In this document: in pieces, positions 36,050 through 47,024 of the stretch
Position numbering within the stretch: position 1 is the stretch's first letter
Layout of the letters: each line of letters begins with the position of its first letter
Assembly (NCBI GenBank): GCA_038400315.1
Contig: CP151667.1
Span: 4,723,174 to 4,787,173 of the forward strand
Length of the DNA stretch: 64,000 nt
Direction: 5' to 3'
From: Isosphaeraceae bacterium EP7
Lineage (GTDB): Bacteria; Planctomycetota; Planctomycetia; Isosphaerales; Isosphaeraceae
Notes under the pieces: model-generated
Told to the model about the DNA's origin: nothing
The model's database searches: none
The model's input: only the letters and a program-made list of their open reading frames with translations
Position numbers and translations under genes: made by a program

Positions 36050-36415
36050 ATGGGCAGGGCGTGCGACGCCACTCCAGCGTGATTGGCTGTGGCGCGGGAC
36101 GAGGCTCGCCCCGCGTGACGGAGGACGCACGCGAGGCGTTCGCGGTCGTTCCGATCGTTTTGCCCCTGGAGAGTCCCGCCGTGGTGGCTCAACCCCTGGG
36201 CATTATTTCTCGCTCAATACAAGTTCCGTACCAATGCCGAGAAAACTCCGCAAGCACCCGGCGGGTCACGAACACGAATCCAGATCAATTGAATTTCTAC
36301 TAAATTTCTTATGAAGGGGCCAGCGAGGCCGGCATCGTGCCGGGAAGCAGGTGGCGTGCTGTTTGCTCTGCCCGTGTCGGAACTATCCCATCCTCGCCCG
36401 GAGAACGCCCGAGCC
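36050..36415. promoter_or_regulatory. Divergent promoter region between glgX and treY
   Basis: No gene is seen in these 366 bases. The region has a local AT-rich stretch (about 36200-36315) unlike its surroundings. On the plus strand TTGAAT (36289-36294) and TATGAA (36310-36315), 15 bases apart, are weak sigma-70-type candidates toward treY. No clear operator was identified. Confidence 0.4.
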
Positions 36416-39400
36416 ATGGCCACGCCCAACGATCGAGACCACGCGGCAACCGAGGACGACGCGCGGCAGCGGACGGGCGTTGCCGGCCGGATCTTCGCCG
36501 AGGTCGCGGGGCTCCGGGTCGAGCGGCCTCTGACGACTTACCGGCTCCAGGTTCACGCTGGGTTCAGGCTCGACGCGGCCACGGGCCTGCTCGATTATCT
36601 CGACGATCTGGGCATCACCGACCTCTACCTGTCGCCCTTCCTGAGCGCCCGACCGGGGAGCACTCACGGTTACGACGTCTTCGATCACAGCAGGCTCAAC
36701 GCCGAGATCGGCGACCAGGCGGCGCACGACCGGCTCGTGGCCGGGCTGGCCGGGCGAGGGATGCGGCGAGTGCTCGACATCGTGCCGAACCACATGGGCA
36801 TCGCCGGCCAGAATCGTTTCTGGCTCGACCTCCTCGAACTGGGCAAGCAATCCTCCTCGGCCCGCTTCTTCGACATCGACTGGCAGCCGGTCAAGGCCGA
36901 GCTCGCCGGCCGCGTCCTGATCCCGATTCTGGGCGGACAATATGGCAACGTCCTCGAGAGCGGCGCCTTCCGGATCGAGTGTGCCGGCGGCGTTTTCACC
37001 TTCCACTACGGCGAGTGGGTGTTGCCCATCCACCCGAGGTCGTACTCCCGGTTGCTCGATGACCGGGAAACAAGTTTCCTAGTCGACTGCGACCTGGGCG
37101 ATTGGGACATGCTCGAGCTGAGGAGCATCCGTGGCGCCGCGGACGAACTACCCGACCGAGAGGCCACCGACGTCGCCTCGCTCGAGCACGTCAGGCGCGA
37201 GACGGAAGTCCTGAAGCGGAGGACCGAACGGCTCATCGGCGAGAGCCCTCGGGTCGGGGAATTCGTCGAACGTCGCCTCGGATACTTCCGCGGCAAGGTC
37301 GGCGAGCCCCGCTCGTTCAACCCGCTTCACGAACTGCTGGAGGAGCAGGTGTACCGGCTGGCCTTCTGGCGGGTCGCGTCGGAAGAGATCAATTATCGCA
37401 GATTTTTCGATATCAATGAGCTGGCCGGCCTTCGCACCGAGGATCCGAGCGTCTTCGAGGCGATTCACGTCCAGATCATCGAATGGGGGGTGAAGGGGGG
37501 AGTCTCCGGCCTCCGGATCGACCATCCGGACGGACTGGCCGACCCGAGGGGCTACTTCTGCAACCTCCAGCGGGCCCTTTTCCTGTCCGCGTGCAGAGCT
37601 CTCGTCGAGGGCGATGCGCAGGGACTCGCCTGGAAGGACGTCGCGCTCCCGATAAGGGAGCAATACGACGCGGAAATCGCCCGGGACGCGAAATCCGAGC
37701 TAGCGGGCCGCTTCCCGATCGTCGCCGAGAAGATCCTCACGGGAGACGAGCGGCTGCCAGAAAATTGGCCCATCGATGGAACGGTCGGTTATGAATATCT
37801 GAACGCCTTGAACGGCCTGTTCGTCGACCCGGCCTCGGAATTGGCGATCGACGAGGCCTATCGGTCGTTCAGCGGAGACCGCCACACCCTGGAGGAGACG
37901 ATCCGCGAGTGCAAGGGATACGTCACCGGAACGTCGATGGCCAGCGAGACGAACATGCTGGCCAATCGGCTCAGCAAGATCGCCGAGGGGAATCGTCACT
38001 CGCGCGACTTCACCTTGAACCAGCTGACGCGGGCCCTGCGCGAGGTGATCTCAGCATTCGGCATCTACCGGACCTACATTCGCCCGGGCGAGCCGATCTC
38101 GCCGACCGATCGGGCCTCGATGGAGCTGGCGTTCTCACACGCCCGGCGGCGTGAGCCCTCGATCGACCCGTCGGTCTTCGACTTCCTCGAGTCGGTCCTT
38201 CTCCTGGACCCGCCGGCCGATTGCTCCGACGCCGAGCTACGCCGGCGCGAACTCTTCCTCGGACGGTTCCAGCAGACCACGGGCCCGGTCGAGGCCAAGG
38301 CTCTCGAAGACACCGGCTTCTACCGCTTTGTCCGGCTCATCTCGCTGAACGAGGTCGGCGGCGACCCCGAGCACTTCGGCCGCTCCGCACGCGAGTTCCA
38401 CGATCAGAACTTGCATCGCCTTCGCGACTGGCCGGGCGGCCTGAGCACGACGGCGACCCACGACACCAAACGCGGAGAGGATGCGCGGATCCGCATCGAC
38501 GCGATCTCCGAATTCGTGGCCGAATGGCCCGCCCGTCTAGCCCGCTGGTCGGAACTGAACAGATCCATCAAGCCGGAGGTGAACGGCAAGCCCGTCCCCG
38601 ATCCGATCGAAGAATACCTGTTCTACCAGACGTTGATTGGCGCATGGCCGGCCGGCGAGCCTGCGAGCCCCCCGACAGAGGAGTTCGCCTCACGCGTGGC
38701 GGCCTACATGGTCAAGGCGGCACGCGAGGCCAAGCGGAACACGAGCTGGTCCGACAGCGACCCGGCCTATTGCGATGCCCTGAGCGAGTTCGTCAAGAAC
38801 GTTTTGCGGGGCGAGAACACTCTGCGCTTCCTGAACGATTTCAGCGAATTCCAGGGGCGGATCGCCCGGGTGGCGATCGTCCACTCGCTCGCGCAGGCGG
38901 CGTTGAAGATCGGATCGCCCGGCGTGCCGGACGTCTACCAGGGATGCGAGCTCTGGGACTTCAGTATGGTGGACCCGGACAATCGCCGGCCGGTCAACTA
39001 CGAGGTTCGACGCAAGATCCTCGGCGAGATCCGCGCATCGCTCGATGCGGGCGAATCCCGTGAGCAACTCGCCCAGAGCCTTCTCGAAGCTTCCGACGAC
39101 GGGGCGGTCAAGCTCTACCTGATCTGGACTCTGCTCAATCACCGCCGGAGTCGGCGCGACCTCTACGAGCGGGGTGATTATCGCCCCATCGAGGTCGTCG
39201 GTCCTCATGCCGATCGAGTCCTTGCCTTCGCCCGCACCCGAGAAAATCGGGCGGTTGTATACATCACTCCCCGGCTCGTCGCGCCATTGATGGGTGACGA
39301 TGCGAGGACACTCCCCGTCGGCAGCCTTTGGAGCGGGACGAAGGTCATCCTCCCGTCCGGCGCGTGGACGGATCTCATCTCGGATCGCTGCATCGCGGCA

Positions 39401-39484
39401 CAGGCGGAAGGCGATGCGTTCGCCGTCGACCTCTCCGACCTGTTCGCCACGTTCCCATTGAGCGTGATCGAGTCCCGGGCCTGA
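36416..39484 (+). CDS. treY: Malto-oligosyltrehalose synthase
   Basis: A 1022-residue GH13 enzyme that converts the reducing-end glucose of malto-oligosaccharides to an alpha,alpha-1,1 (trehalose) linkage. The TreY start is clear: TYRLQVHAGFRLDAATGLLDYL, GITDLYLSPFLSARPGSTHGYD. Catalytic blocks are LDIVPNHMGI, GLRIDHPDGLADP (nucleophile Asp, about residue 367), and IVAEKILTGDERLP (Glu), then STTATHDTKRGEDAR. The protein is somewhat longer than many TreY proteins. ATG 36416 is preferred to the upstream ATG at 36311, which would add 35 residues before the family's sequence. The usual partner treZ is not in the window. Confidence 0.94.
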   Translation: MATPNDRDHAATEDDARQRTGVAGRIFAEVAGLRVERPLTTYRLQVHAGFRLDAATGLLDYLDDLGITDLYLSPFLSARPGSTHGYDVFDHSRLNAEIGDQAAHDRLVAGLAGRGMRRVLDIVPNHMGIAGQNRFWLDLLELGKQSSSARFFDIDWQPVKAELAGRVLIPILGGQYGNVLESGAFRIECAGGVFTFHYGEWVLPIHPRSYSRLLDDRETSFLVDCDLGDWDMLELRSIRGAADELPDREATDVASLEHVRRETEVLKRRTERLIGESPRVGEFVERRLGYFRGKVGEPRSFNPLHELLEEQVYRLAFWRVASEEINYRRFFDINELAGLRTEDPSVFEAIHVQIIEWGVKGGVSGLRIDHPDGLADPRGYFCNLQRALFLSACRALVEGDAQGLAWKDVALPIREQYDAEIARDAKSELAGRFPIVAEKILTGDERLPENWPIDGTVGYEYLNALNGLFVDPASELAIDEAYRSFSGDRHTLEETIRECKGYVTGTSMASETNMLANRLSKIAEGNRHSRDFTLNQLTRALREVISAFGIYRTYIRPGEPISPTDRASMELAFSHARRREPSIDPSVFDFLESVLLLDPPADCSDAELRRRELFLGRFQQTTGPVEAKALEDTGFYRFVRLISLNEVGGDPEHFGRSAREFHDQNLHRLRDWPGGLSTTATHDTKRGEDARIRIDAISEFVAEWPARLARWSELNRSIKPEVNGKPVPDPIEEYLFYQTLIGAWPAGEPASPPTEEFASRVAAYMVKAAREAKRNTSWSDSDPAYCDALSEFVKNVLRGENTLRFLNDFSEFQGRIARVAIVHSLAQAALKIGSPGVPDVYQGCELWDFSMVDPDNRRPVNYEVRRKILGEIRASLDAGESREQLAQSLLEASDDGAVKLYLIWTLLNHRRSRRDLYERGDYRPIEVVGPHADRVLAFARTRENRAVVYITPRLVAPLMGDDARTLPVGSLWSGTKVILPSGAWTDLISDRCIAAQAEGDAFAVDLSDLFATFPLSVIESRA

Positions 39485-39503
39485 AACGGACCAGGTGCGA
39501 ACC

Positions 39504-39540
39504 GCCCGCCGGCCTCATCGATCTGAGGAGGCCGGCGGGC
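39504..39540. terminator. Bidirectional terminator between treY and malQ
   Basis: A perfect 13-bp stem (GCCCGCCGGCCTC at 39504-39516, complement at 39528-39540) with an 11-base loop lies in the 83 bases between two convergent genes. Confidence 0.75.
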
Positions 39541-39567
39541 CTCGATGCACGCGTCGAGGCCGCGTCG

Positions 39568-41118
39568 TCAGATGAGCTCGGGGAAGCGGAAGGCGTCGGG
39601 GGTCGCGCCGTTCCAGCGGCCGTAGACGGCGGTCAGTTCGGCGAGGCGTAACCTGCTGGAGACGTCGAGCTGGGTGGGAAGCATGCGCCAGCCCCAGTTT
39701 CCCTTGGCTCGCCCGGGGACGTTCATCCGGGCCTCTCGGCCCAGGCCGAGGATGTCCTGCATGGGGATGATCGCCGTGTCAGCCGCCGACGCCAGGGCCA
39801 GGCGGATCATGTCCCAGTTGATTTCCTTGCCCTGCGAGCCGAGGTAGCGGAGCGTGAACGCCCGCTCTTTCAGGACCTCGTCCTGGTTCTGCGTCGTGTC
39901 CGAGCGAGGGCCGGTGAACCAGCCGATGGTCGTGTCGTTGTCGTGGGTGCCGGTGTAGACGAAGCAGTGATTCACAAAATTGTGCGGCAGGTGGATGTCG
40001 GTGCGGGGGTCGGAGTTGAACGCGAACTGGAGCACCCGCATCCCCGGCAGCTCGAAGCGGTCGCGGAGGAAACGCACCTCGTCGGTGATCATGCCGAGGT
40101 CTTCGGCGATCAAGGGAAGCCCCCCGAGCCCTTCGCGGATGGAGTCGAAGAAGGTGGTTCCGGGCCCCATGGCCCAGCGCCCTTCCATGGCGGTCGGGGC
40201 GGTGGCGGGGACTTCCCAGTAGGCCTGGAAGCCGCGGAAGTGGTCGAGCCGCACGAGATCAACCAGCCGCGTCGTTGCCTTCAGCCGGCCGATCCACCAG
40301 GAGTAGCCGTCTCGGGCCATCACGTCCCAGCGATAGAGGGGGTTGCCCCAGAGCTGTCCCTCCGCGGCGAAGTAGTCGGGCGGGACCCCGGCCACGACCG
40401 TAGGCCTGCCGGAATCGTTCAGCTCGAAGAGTCCCTGATGGCTCCAGACGTCGGCGCTGTCGTGGGCGACGAAGATGGGGACATCGCCGATCAGGCCGAC
40501 GTTCCGGGCATTGCAATATTCCCTGAGGGACCGCCACTGTCGGGCAAGGGAGAACTGGAGGAACTGGGCATAGCGGATTTCGGTCGCGAGCTTCTCACGC
40601 CAATAGGCCATGGCTTCCGGCTCGCGGTGGATCAGCTCGGCCGGCCAGTCAAACCAGCAGGAGCCGCCGTGTGCCTCCTTGATCGCCATGTAGAGTGAAT
40701 AATCGTCGAGCCAGAAGGCCTCATCGTTGATGAAGTTGTGGAAGCCGAGCTGGTTGGAGTCGAATCGATCGAAGGCCTTCTTGAAGAGCTTGTCCTTCGC
40801 GATCGTCACGGCGTCGAAGTCGACGTGATCCTCGGCCAGGATCGGATAGTCCGACCAGTCATCCGCGGTGAGCCAACCGTCATCCACGAGTCGCTCAGGG
40901 CTGAGAAGCAGCCGATTTCCCGCGTAGGACGAATAGGCCTGGTAAGGGGAGTTGCCGAAGCCGGTCGGGTTGAGCGGCAGGACCTGCCACCACCTCTGGC
41001 CGGCCTCGGCCAGATAATCGACGAAAGCCGTCGCGCCCGGCCCAAGGTCGCCGATGCCGAAGCTGCTGGGAAGGGACGTTGGGTGGAGCAAAATGCCGCT
41101 GGCCCTGGGCAGGCGCAT
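39568..41118 (-). CDS. malQ: 4-alpha-glucanotransferase (amylomaltase)
   Basis: A 516-residue GH77 enzyme that transfers glucan chains between malto-oligosaccharides. The family start is RASGILLHPTSLPSSFGIGD, and catalytic residues can be read in LVRLDHFRGF (nucleophile Asp), LIAEDLGMI (acid/base Glu) and YTGTHDNDTT (transition-state Asp). QVLPLNPTGFGNSPYQ is another signature. The gene is the last of a four-gene minus-strand group (42655-43485, 42381-42611, 41131-42384, 39568-41118), with only 12 bases between it and the membrane protein gene upstream. With glgX and treY nearby it points to remodelling of alpha-glucans. Confidence 0.96.
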   Translation of the reverse strand: MRLPRASGILLHPTSLPSSFGIGDLGPGATAFVDYLAEAGQRWWQVLPLNPTGFGNSPYQAYSSYAGNRLLLSPERLVDDGWLTADDWSDYPILAEDHVDFDAVTIAKDKLFKKAFDRFDSNQLGFHNFINDEAFWLDDYSLYMAIKEAHGGSCWFDWPAELIHREPEAMAYWREKLATEIRYAQFLQFSLARQWRSLREYCNARNVGLIGDVPIFVAHDSADVWSHQGLFELNDSGRPTVVAGVPPDYFAAEGQLWGNPLYRWDVMARDGYSWWIGRLKATTRLVDLVRLDHFRGFQAYWEVPATAPTAMEGRWAMGPGTTFFDSIREGLGGLPLIAEDLGMITDEVRFLRDRFELPGMRVLQFAFNSDPRTDIHLPHNFVNHCFVYTGTHDNDTTIGWFTGPRSDTTQNQDEVLKERAFTLRYLGSQGKEINWDMIRLALASAADTAIIPMQDILGLGREARMNVPGRAKGNWGWRMLPTQLDVSSRLRLAELTAVYGRWNGATPDAFRFPELI

Positions 41119-41130
41119 GTCGACTCGTCC

Positions 41131-42384
41131 TCAATCTCGGGGAAGTTCAGGCCGGGGCATCCGATGGGGCTCCGAGACGGACGCGGGTGAGGGCATCGCG
41201 TTGAGCCAGCTCCCCTTCCACCCGTCGCGGAGCATTTCCCGGCCGGTCAGAATGATCGAGTCGCGTCGACCCGACAAGGCCGAAGCGCGGCCCCGATGGA
41301 TGACGCGGACCAGGATCTCGTCTCGCTCCGCCAGTGCAACCGCCACACCATGCCACGCCCGATTCTGGGGATAGAGCGGAGTTCCCCGCTCGGCAAGGCT
41401 CCATCCGGCGAGGTCGAGCGCCCGAAAATCCCCCATCTCGTCCCGTCCGAGGTGTCGTCCGAGCGAATCCGGCAGTCGATTCGCGTCGTCCGCCGCGACG
41501 GCGACCTCGGTCCGTTCCGCATGGCTCGCATAGACGGCGTGCGAGGGCCAGGTGTCGAACAGGCCGAATCGTTCGCCGAACGGAAGCAGCATGGAGGCGT
41601 ACAGGACGACCCGGATAGGAAGGAACGAAAACCTCCGTTCGGCCGGCCCTATGAGAAAGCACCCCGGCCCGAAGATCAGCAGATCCTGGGCGATCATCGA
41701 GCCGTTCCAGATCAGGACATTCGCGCTGTGGTTCAGGCCGAGGGGCCCGAGAACCGTCAGCAACCCGAGATGGACCGCGATCGCCCCGACGAGCCCGGCC
41801 CGTCGAGTCTTGCGACAGGCCAGGCACGCGGCGACGAGCAGCTCCGCACCGGGCATCGTCAGAGCGGCCACGATCCTGGCCGTAGGTGACCAGAGTTCGG
41901 GACGGAGGCCGAAGGGCCGCAGCGACGTCTGAAGGAAGGTCTGCCCCAACTCGTCGCAGAAGGAGAAGTCGATCTTGGACAGGGCGGAATGGGCGTAGAG
42001 GGCGATGAGACACCAGCGTGCGAAGACCAACGCTTCAGCCGCCGGGGCGACCGCCAGGGCCAGGCCGATGAGCAGGAACTGGTAGGCCCAGGGCTGGAAT
42101 CGATGCTGATCGCCCAGGATCAGGGAAGTCATCAGCACCAGCGCAACGGCCAGGGATCGCCGAGGGACGACCCCGATCGCGGCGAGCAGCAACCCGGCAA
42201 TCATCCCGGCCCGCAGGAGCGGGGCGAGGATTCCCGCTTTCGGCCATCCGAGGAAGAAGGGGACGCGGGGGAACGGGCCATCGTCGGCCCAGAGGGGCCA
42301 CGACCCGACGAGCATCGTCAGGGTCGCGGCGCACAGGACGAACCGGTATCGCGTTGCGGTCGAGTCGGTCGAGGCCTCGCTCAC
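41131..42384 (-). CDS. HTTM-like integral membrane protein
   Basis: A 417-residue protein with about eight hydrophobic segments in its first 280 residues, followed by a soluble C-terminal region of ~130 residues. GDQHRFQPWAYQFLLIG and WCLIALYAHSALSKIDFSFC resemble the HTTM/vitamin-K-dependent gamma-carboxylase-like membrane fold, in which such helices are conserved; the enzymatic glutamate lysine pattern was not confirmed. The start is GTG 42384, overlapping the stop of the 76-residue gene by four bases (GTGA), so translation is probably coupled. malQ follows after 12 bases. Function unknown. Confidence 0.72.
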   Translation of the reverse strand: MSEASTDSTATRYRFVLCAATLTMLVGSWPLWADDGPFPRVPFFLGWPKAGILAPLLRAGMIAGLLLAAIGVVPRRSLAVALVLMTSLILGDQHRFQPWAYQFLLIGLALAVAPAAEALVFARWCLIALYAHSALSKIDFSFCDELGQTFLQTSLRPFGLRPELWSPTARIVAALTMPGAELLVAACLACRKTRRAGLVGAIAVHLGLLTVLGPLGLNHSANVLIWNGSMIAQDLLIFGPGCFLIGPAERRFSFLPIRVVLYASMLLPFGERFGLFDTWPSHAVYASHAERTEVAVAADDANRLPDSLGRHLGRDEMGDFRALDLAGWSLAERGTPLYPQNRAWHGVAVALAERDEILVRVIHRGRASALSGRRDSIILTGREMLRDGWKGSWLNAMPSPASVSEPHRMPRPELPRD

Positions 42385-42611
42385 AAGGCCCCGTCCACCG
42401 TCGTATAAGTCCCGTGCCCTTCGTTCTTGAGCCGCTTCAGGGCGACAAGCTCGTCCCAGATTCCTGCGGGGTGGCCGCCGGGAGGAGTGATTCCGGCGAT
42501 CTTCGAAGTCTTGGTGCCCGGGCTGAGCCCCGACGCGTCGTCGAGCCTGGCCAGCTTCAGGCGCTTCTTAAAGGCCTTGTAGGCCTTCTTCAATTCCTCT
42601 TCGGTCGCCAT
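42381..42611 (-). CDS. Small conserved-looking protein, 76 residues
   Basis: The protein begins MATEEELKKAYKAFKKRLKL, a charged amphipathic helix, and continues with a Gly/Pro region (SKIAGITPPGGHPAGIWDEL) and a second short helix. ATG 42611 was chosen because GGAGGAG sits at ideal spacing, among the strongest ribosome sites in the window. It overlaps the next gene by four bases and follows the hydrolase gene after 43 bases, so it is a true operon member. I do not recognise a named family. A soluble, possibly nucleic-acid- or protein-binding role would fit the charge pattern, but this is speculation. Confidence 0.75.
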   Translation of the reverse strand: MATEEELKKAYKAFKKRLKLARLDDASGLSPGTKTSKIAGITPPGGHPAGIWDELVALKRLKNEGHGTYTTVDGAL

Positions 42612-42654
42612 CGTCGCTCCTCCAAGTTTGTCCCATCGGTCCAGTGCGCAGACC

Positions 42655-43485
42655 CTATGCCGGCGACGGCTCCGCTGCAACCCTCGATCCCGCGTGTTCG
42701 TCGAGGAAAGCCTCGACGGCCTCGCGGAACGCCGGCCCATCCTCAATATGTGGCAAGTGGCCCACTCCGTCGAGCAAGATGAGCCTCGCACCCTGGATCG
42801 AGGCGGCCAGGTCGGCGGCTACCGCCGGCGGATTGACCAGGTCCGCCATCCCCGAGATCACGAGCGTGGGAACGCCGATCGAGCCGAGTCTCGGCCTCGA
42901 GTCGTGCGCGACGGCGGCCGCGGCCTGGCGGTCGAATGCGTCGGCTTCCTGCGGATAGGGGTTCTTCTCGGCGAACCGGACCATCCCCTCGACCTGACCC
43001 GGATTGTTGAAGAACGAGGGGCCCACCAGCCAGGGGAGCGTACCCCGGGCGAACTCGGCCGCGTTCACCCGGCGCTTGAGGATGGCCCACGAATCAACGA
43101 CCCCTCGCTTCCAGGGGCTCGTGCTCGCGTGGCTCGAAACAAGGATCAGGGCGTCGAGACGATCGGAATGCCGGAGGGCGAATTCCTGGGCGATGAGTCC
43201 ACCCAGGGAGTGGCCGAGTACCGTGGCGGATCGGACGCCCAGCGAGGTCAGGCAGGCGGCGACATCGTCGGCCAGGTCGGCCGTGGTGTACCGGACTTCG
43301 GACCGGGTGCTCTGCCCCGAGTCGCGGGCATCGATCGCGATCACGCGAGAACGGGCGGCCAGTGCACGGCTCGTGACCGCGAAGGCCCGATGATCACCGC
43401 CCAGGCCGCTGAGCAGGACGATCGCATCGCCCGACCCGGAATCGTCCACGAAGAGCCGATTTGGCCCGACTGTCACGTACGCCAT
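42655..43485 (-). CDS. Alpha/beta hydrolase
   Basis: A 276-residue soluble alpha/beta-fold hydrolase. The oxyanion region is LLSGLGGDHRAF, the nucleophile elbow is VLGHSLGGLIAQ (Ser about residue 93), the acid is in VISGMADLVNPP (Asp), and the catalytic His is in GVGHLPHIED. This layout resembles 3-oxoadipate enol-lactonase/haloalkane-type hydrolases, but the substrate is not known. It is the first gene of the four-gene group that ends with malQ. No signal peptide. Confidence 0.88.
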   Translation of the reverse strand: MAYVTVGPNRLFVDDSGSGDAIVLLSGLGGDHRAFAVTSRALAARSRVIAIDARDSGQSTRSEVRYTTADLADDVAACLTSLGVRSATVLGHSLGGLIAQEFALRHSDRLDALILVSSHASTSPWKRGVVDSWAILKRRVNAAEFARGTLPWLVGPSFFNNPGQVEGMVRFAEKNPYPQEADAFDRQAAAAVAHDSRPRLGSIGVPTLVISGMADLVNPPAVAADLAASIQGARLILLDGVGHLPHIEDGPAFREAVEAFLDEHAGSRVAAEPSPA

Positions 43486-43537
43486 ACTGTCGAAATCCTC
43501 GATAACGTCGTCTTCGGCTTTCGATCGGCCTGGAGGG

Positions 43538-43566
43538 TTGACAACCCCTCGGTCAGGGGTAACAAT
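43538..43566 (+). promoter_or_regulatory. Sigma-70-type promoter of the tRNA-Glu gene
   Basis: TTGACA (43538-43543) is a perfect -35 hexamer; 16 bases later TAACAA(T) (43560-43566) is a good -10. The predicted start is near 43572, six bases before the tRNA. This is the clearest housekeeping promoter in the window. Confidence 0.75.
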
Positions 43567-43577
43567 AAGTCCCGTCA

Positions 43578-43650
43578 GCCCCCATCGTCTAGTGGCCTAG
43601 GATACTAGGTTCTCAGCCTAGGGACCGGGGTTCGAGTCCCCGTGGGGGTA
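43578..43650 (+). tRNA. tRNA-Glu (anticodon CTC)
   Basis: The 73-base sequence folds as a cloverleaf: acceptor arm GCCCCCA with TGGGGGT plus discriminator A, a D-arm like that of tRNA-Glu (GTCTAGTGGCCTAGGA), an anticodon stem CTAGG/CCTAG with loop TTCTCAG (anticodon CTC, reading GAG), and a T-arm with GGTTCGAGTCC. The acceptor end matches the chloroplast-type tRNA-Glu sequence, including a G1-U72 pair. CCA is not encoded. A consensus promoter lies just upstream and pyrG follows 142 bases later. Confidence 0.95.
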
Positions 43651-43792
43651 TTGATCGCGGGCCCTGCTCGGTGCCGGCCCGACCACGACGTCGGAGGCCG
43701 GCCGTCGTCCCCCCGTATGATAGACTGATGGGTCTGGTCCAGCGGGACCGCCCGCCTCGCGCGTGGATCCGAGTTTCGGTCCGGGAGCCGTC

Positions 43793-45418
<1,626 letters not shown>

Positions 45419-45449
45419 TCGCGGTGCGGGGAAGGGGGCCCGGGCACGC

Positions 45450-46823
45450 TCAGACGGTGCCCGACCCCTCCGCGGCCTTGGCGAGCTTCCGGCCCTCCTC
45501 GACGTTCACCATCATCAGCAACGCCCCGCCGACGATGAAGAACGGGATCACCGTCAGGATCGAGTTGCGGGTCGAGCCAGTCAGCTGGATGCTGATCGCG
45601 AAGAGCGCGGGGCCGAAGATCCCGGCGAACTTCTCCATCACCGCGAAGAAGCCGAAGAATTCGCCCGACTTGTCACGAGGGATCAGGCCCGCGAACAGCG
45701 AGCGGCTGAGCGCCTGGCTTCCACCCTGCACGGTCCCGACCAGGATGGCCAGCAGCACGAAGTGCCAGGACGTCTCCATGAAGTATCCCAGGATACTGAT
45801 GAAGATGTAGACGACAAGCGTGAACAGGATCAGGTTCTTCGAGCCGAATCGGCCCGCCAGCCCGCCGAACAGGAACGCGAACGGGATACCCACGAACTGG
45901 ACGAGCACCAGCGAAGCGATCATCACGCTGGAATCGATCCCCTTCGACGTCCCGTAGATCGTGGCCATCCGGAAGATCGTGCCGATCCCGTCGTTGTAGA
46001 TCAGGAACGCGACGAGCATCAGCAAGCCTTGCCGGTACTTCTTGAGCTCACCGAACGTCGCTCCCAGTCGTGCGAACGCCTCGCGGATCGGGCTGCCCTG
46101 CGACTCGACCCGCCTCACCTTGGGCTCGGGCACGCGGAGGAACAGAGGGATCGAGAAGACCAGCCACCAGATGGCCACCGACAGGAAGGCCAGTCGGGCC
46201 GGCAGCGATGCTTGGGCCGACGTGAGGTTCGGTCCCGACGGCAGGCCGAACCACTCGGGCTTGAGGATCCAGGCCAGGTTGGCCATCAGCAGCAGCCCGC
46301 CGCCGACATAGCCGAGCGCATAACCGGCCGTCGACACGCGGTCGATCTCATGCTCGTCGGCAATATGAGGAAGCATGGCATCATAGAAGACGAAGCTTCC
46401 ATTGGCCCCGATATTCGCAACGATGAAGAGCACCGACGCGAGCAGCCAATCACCCTGGGCGATGAAGAACATCGAGGCGACAGCCGCGATGCCCAGCGCC
46501 ATGAACGACCCGAGCAGTTTCTTCTTGATCGGCCGCTGATCGGCGATGACCCCCAGGATTGGCGCCACGACCGCGATGATCACCATCGCGATGGTGCTCG
46601 ACCAGGCGAAGTTGCGATCGGCGACCTCGGTGGGCAGGCCGTGGCTGGCGACCTTCGAGTAGAAGATCGGGAAGACCGCCGCGATGATCGTGGTGACCAT
46701 CGCCGAGTTGGCCCAGTCGTACATCGCCCAGGCCCGAAGTTCGGGCCGGTGCAGGCCGAGCGCATCGAGCGGATTCCACTTGGAAGGCGTCTCGCTCGGG
46801 TGGTCGACGGCAAGTCCGGGCAT
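45450..46823 (-). CDS. MFS transporter, UMF1 family
   Basis: A 457-residue membrane transporter with about 12 hydrophobic helices. The family signature WAMYDWANSAMVTTI is at residues ~32-46, and PILGVIADQ with basic residues following is the loop between helices 2 and 3. DRNFAWSSTIAMV and DGIGTIFRMA are further UMF1-type segments. The UMF1 group is distantly related to the yeast Atg22 vacuolar amino-acid effluxer; bacterial substrates are not established. It converges with pyrG and diverges from the DUF885 gene. Confidence 0.9.
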   Translation of the reverse strand: MPGLAVDHPSETPSKWNPLDALGLHRPELRAWAMYDWANSAMVTTIIAAVFPIFYSKVASHGLPTEVADRNFAWSSTIAMVIIAVVAPILGVIADQRPIKKKLLGSFMALGIAAVASMFFIAQGDWLLASVLFIVANIGANGSFVFYDAMLPHIADEHEIDRVSTAGYALGYVGGGLLLMANLAWILKPEWFGLPSGPNLTSAQASLPARLAFLSVAIWWLVFSIPLFLRVPEPKVRRVESQGSPIREAFARLGATFGELKKYRQGLLMLVAFLIYNDGIGTIFRMATIYGTSKGIDSSVMIASLVLVQFVGIPFAFLFGGLAGRFGSKNLILFTLVVYIFISILGYFMETSWHFVLLAILVGTVQGGSQALSRSLFAGLIPRDKSGEFFGFFAVMEKFAGIFGPALFAISIQLTGSTRNSILTVIPFFIVGGALLMMVNVEEGRKLAKAAEGSGTV

Positions 46824-47024
46824 GTCGTGGATTCCTGAGAGGGGCGGTCCGCGAAGCGCGGCAAGGGGGACATCCTACCGACCACTCGTTGGCTCGGCCA
46901 TTCCCTTGGCGGGTCGATTCCAGGACCCTCGCATCGCCGGTGAGACCTGCGACAATCGGCCAATCCGCGCCAAGGCGGGGCCAGCCCGGCCCCGACACGC
47001 GACACACAAGGGAGCAACCCCGCG

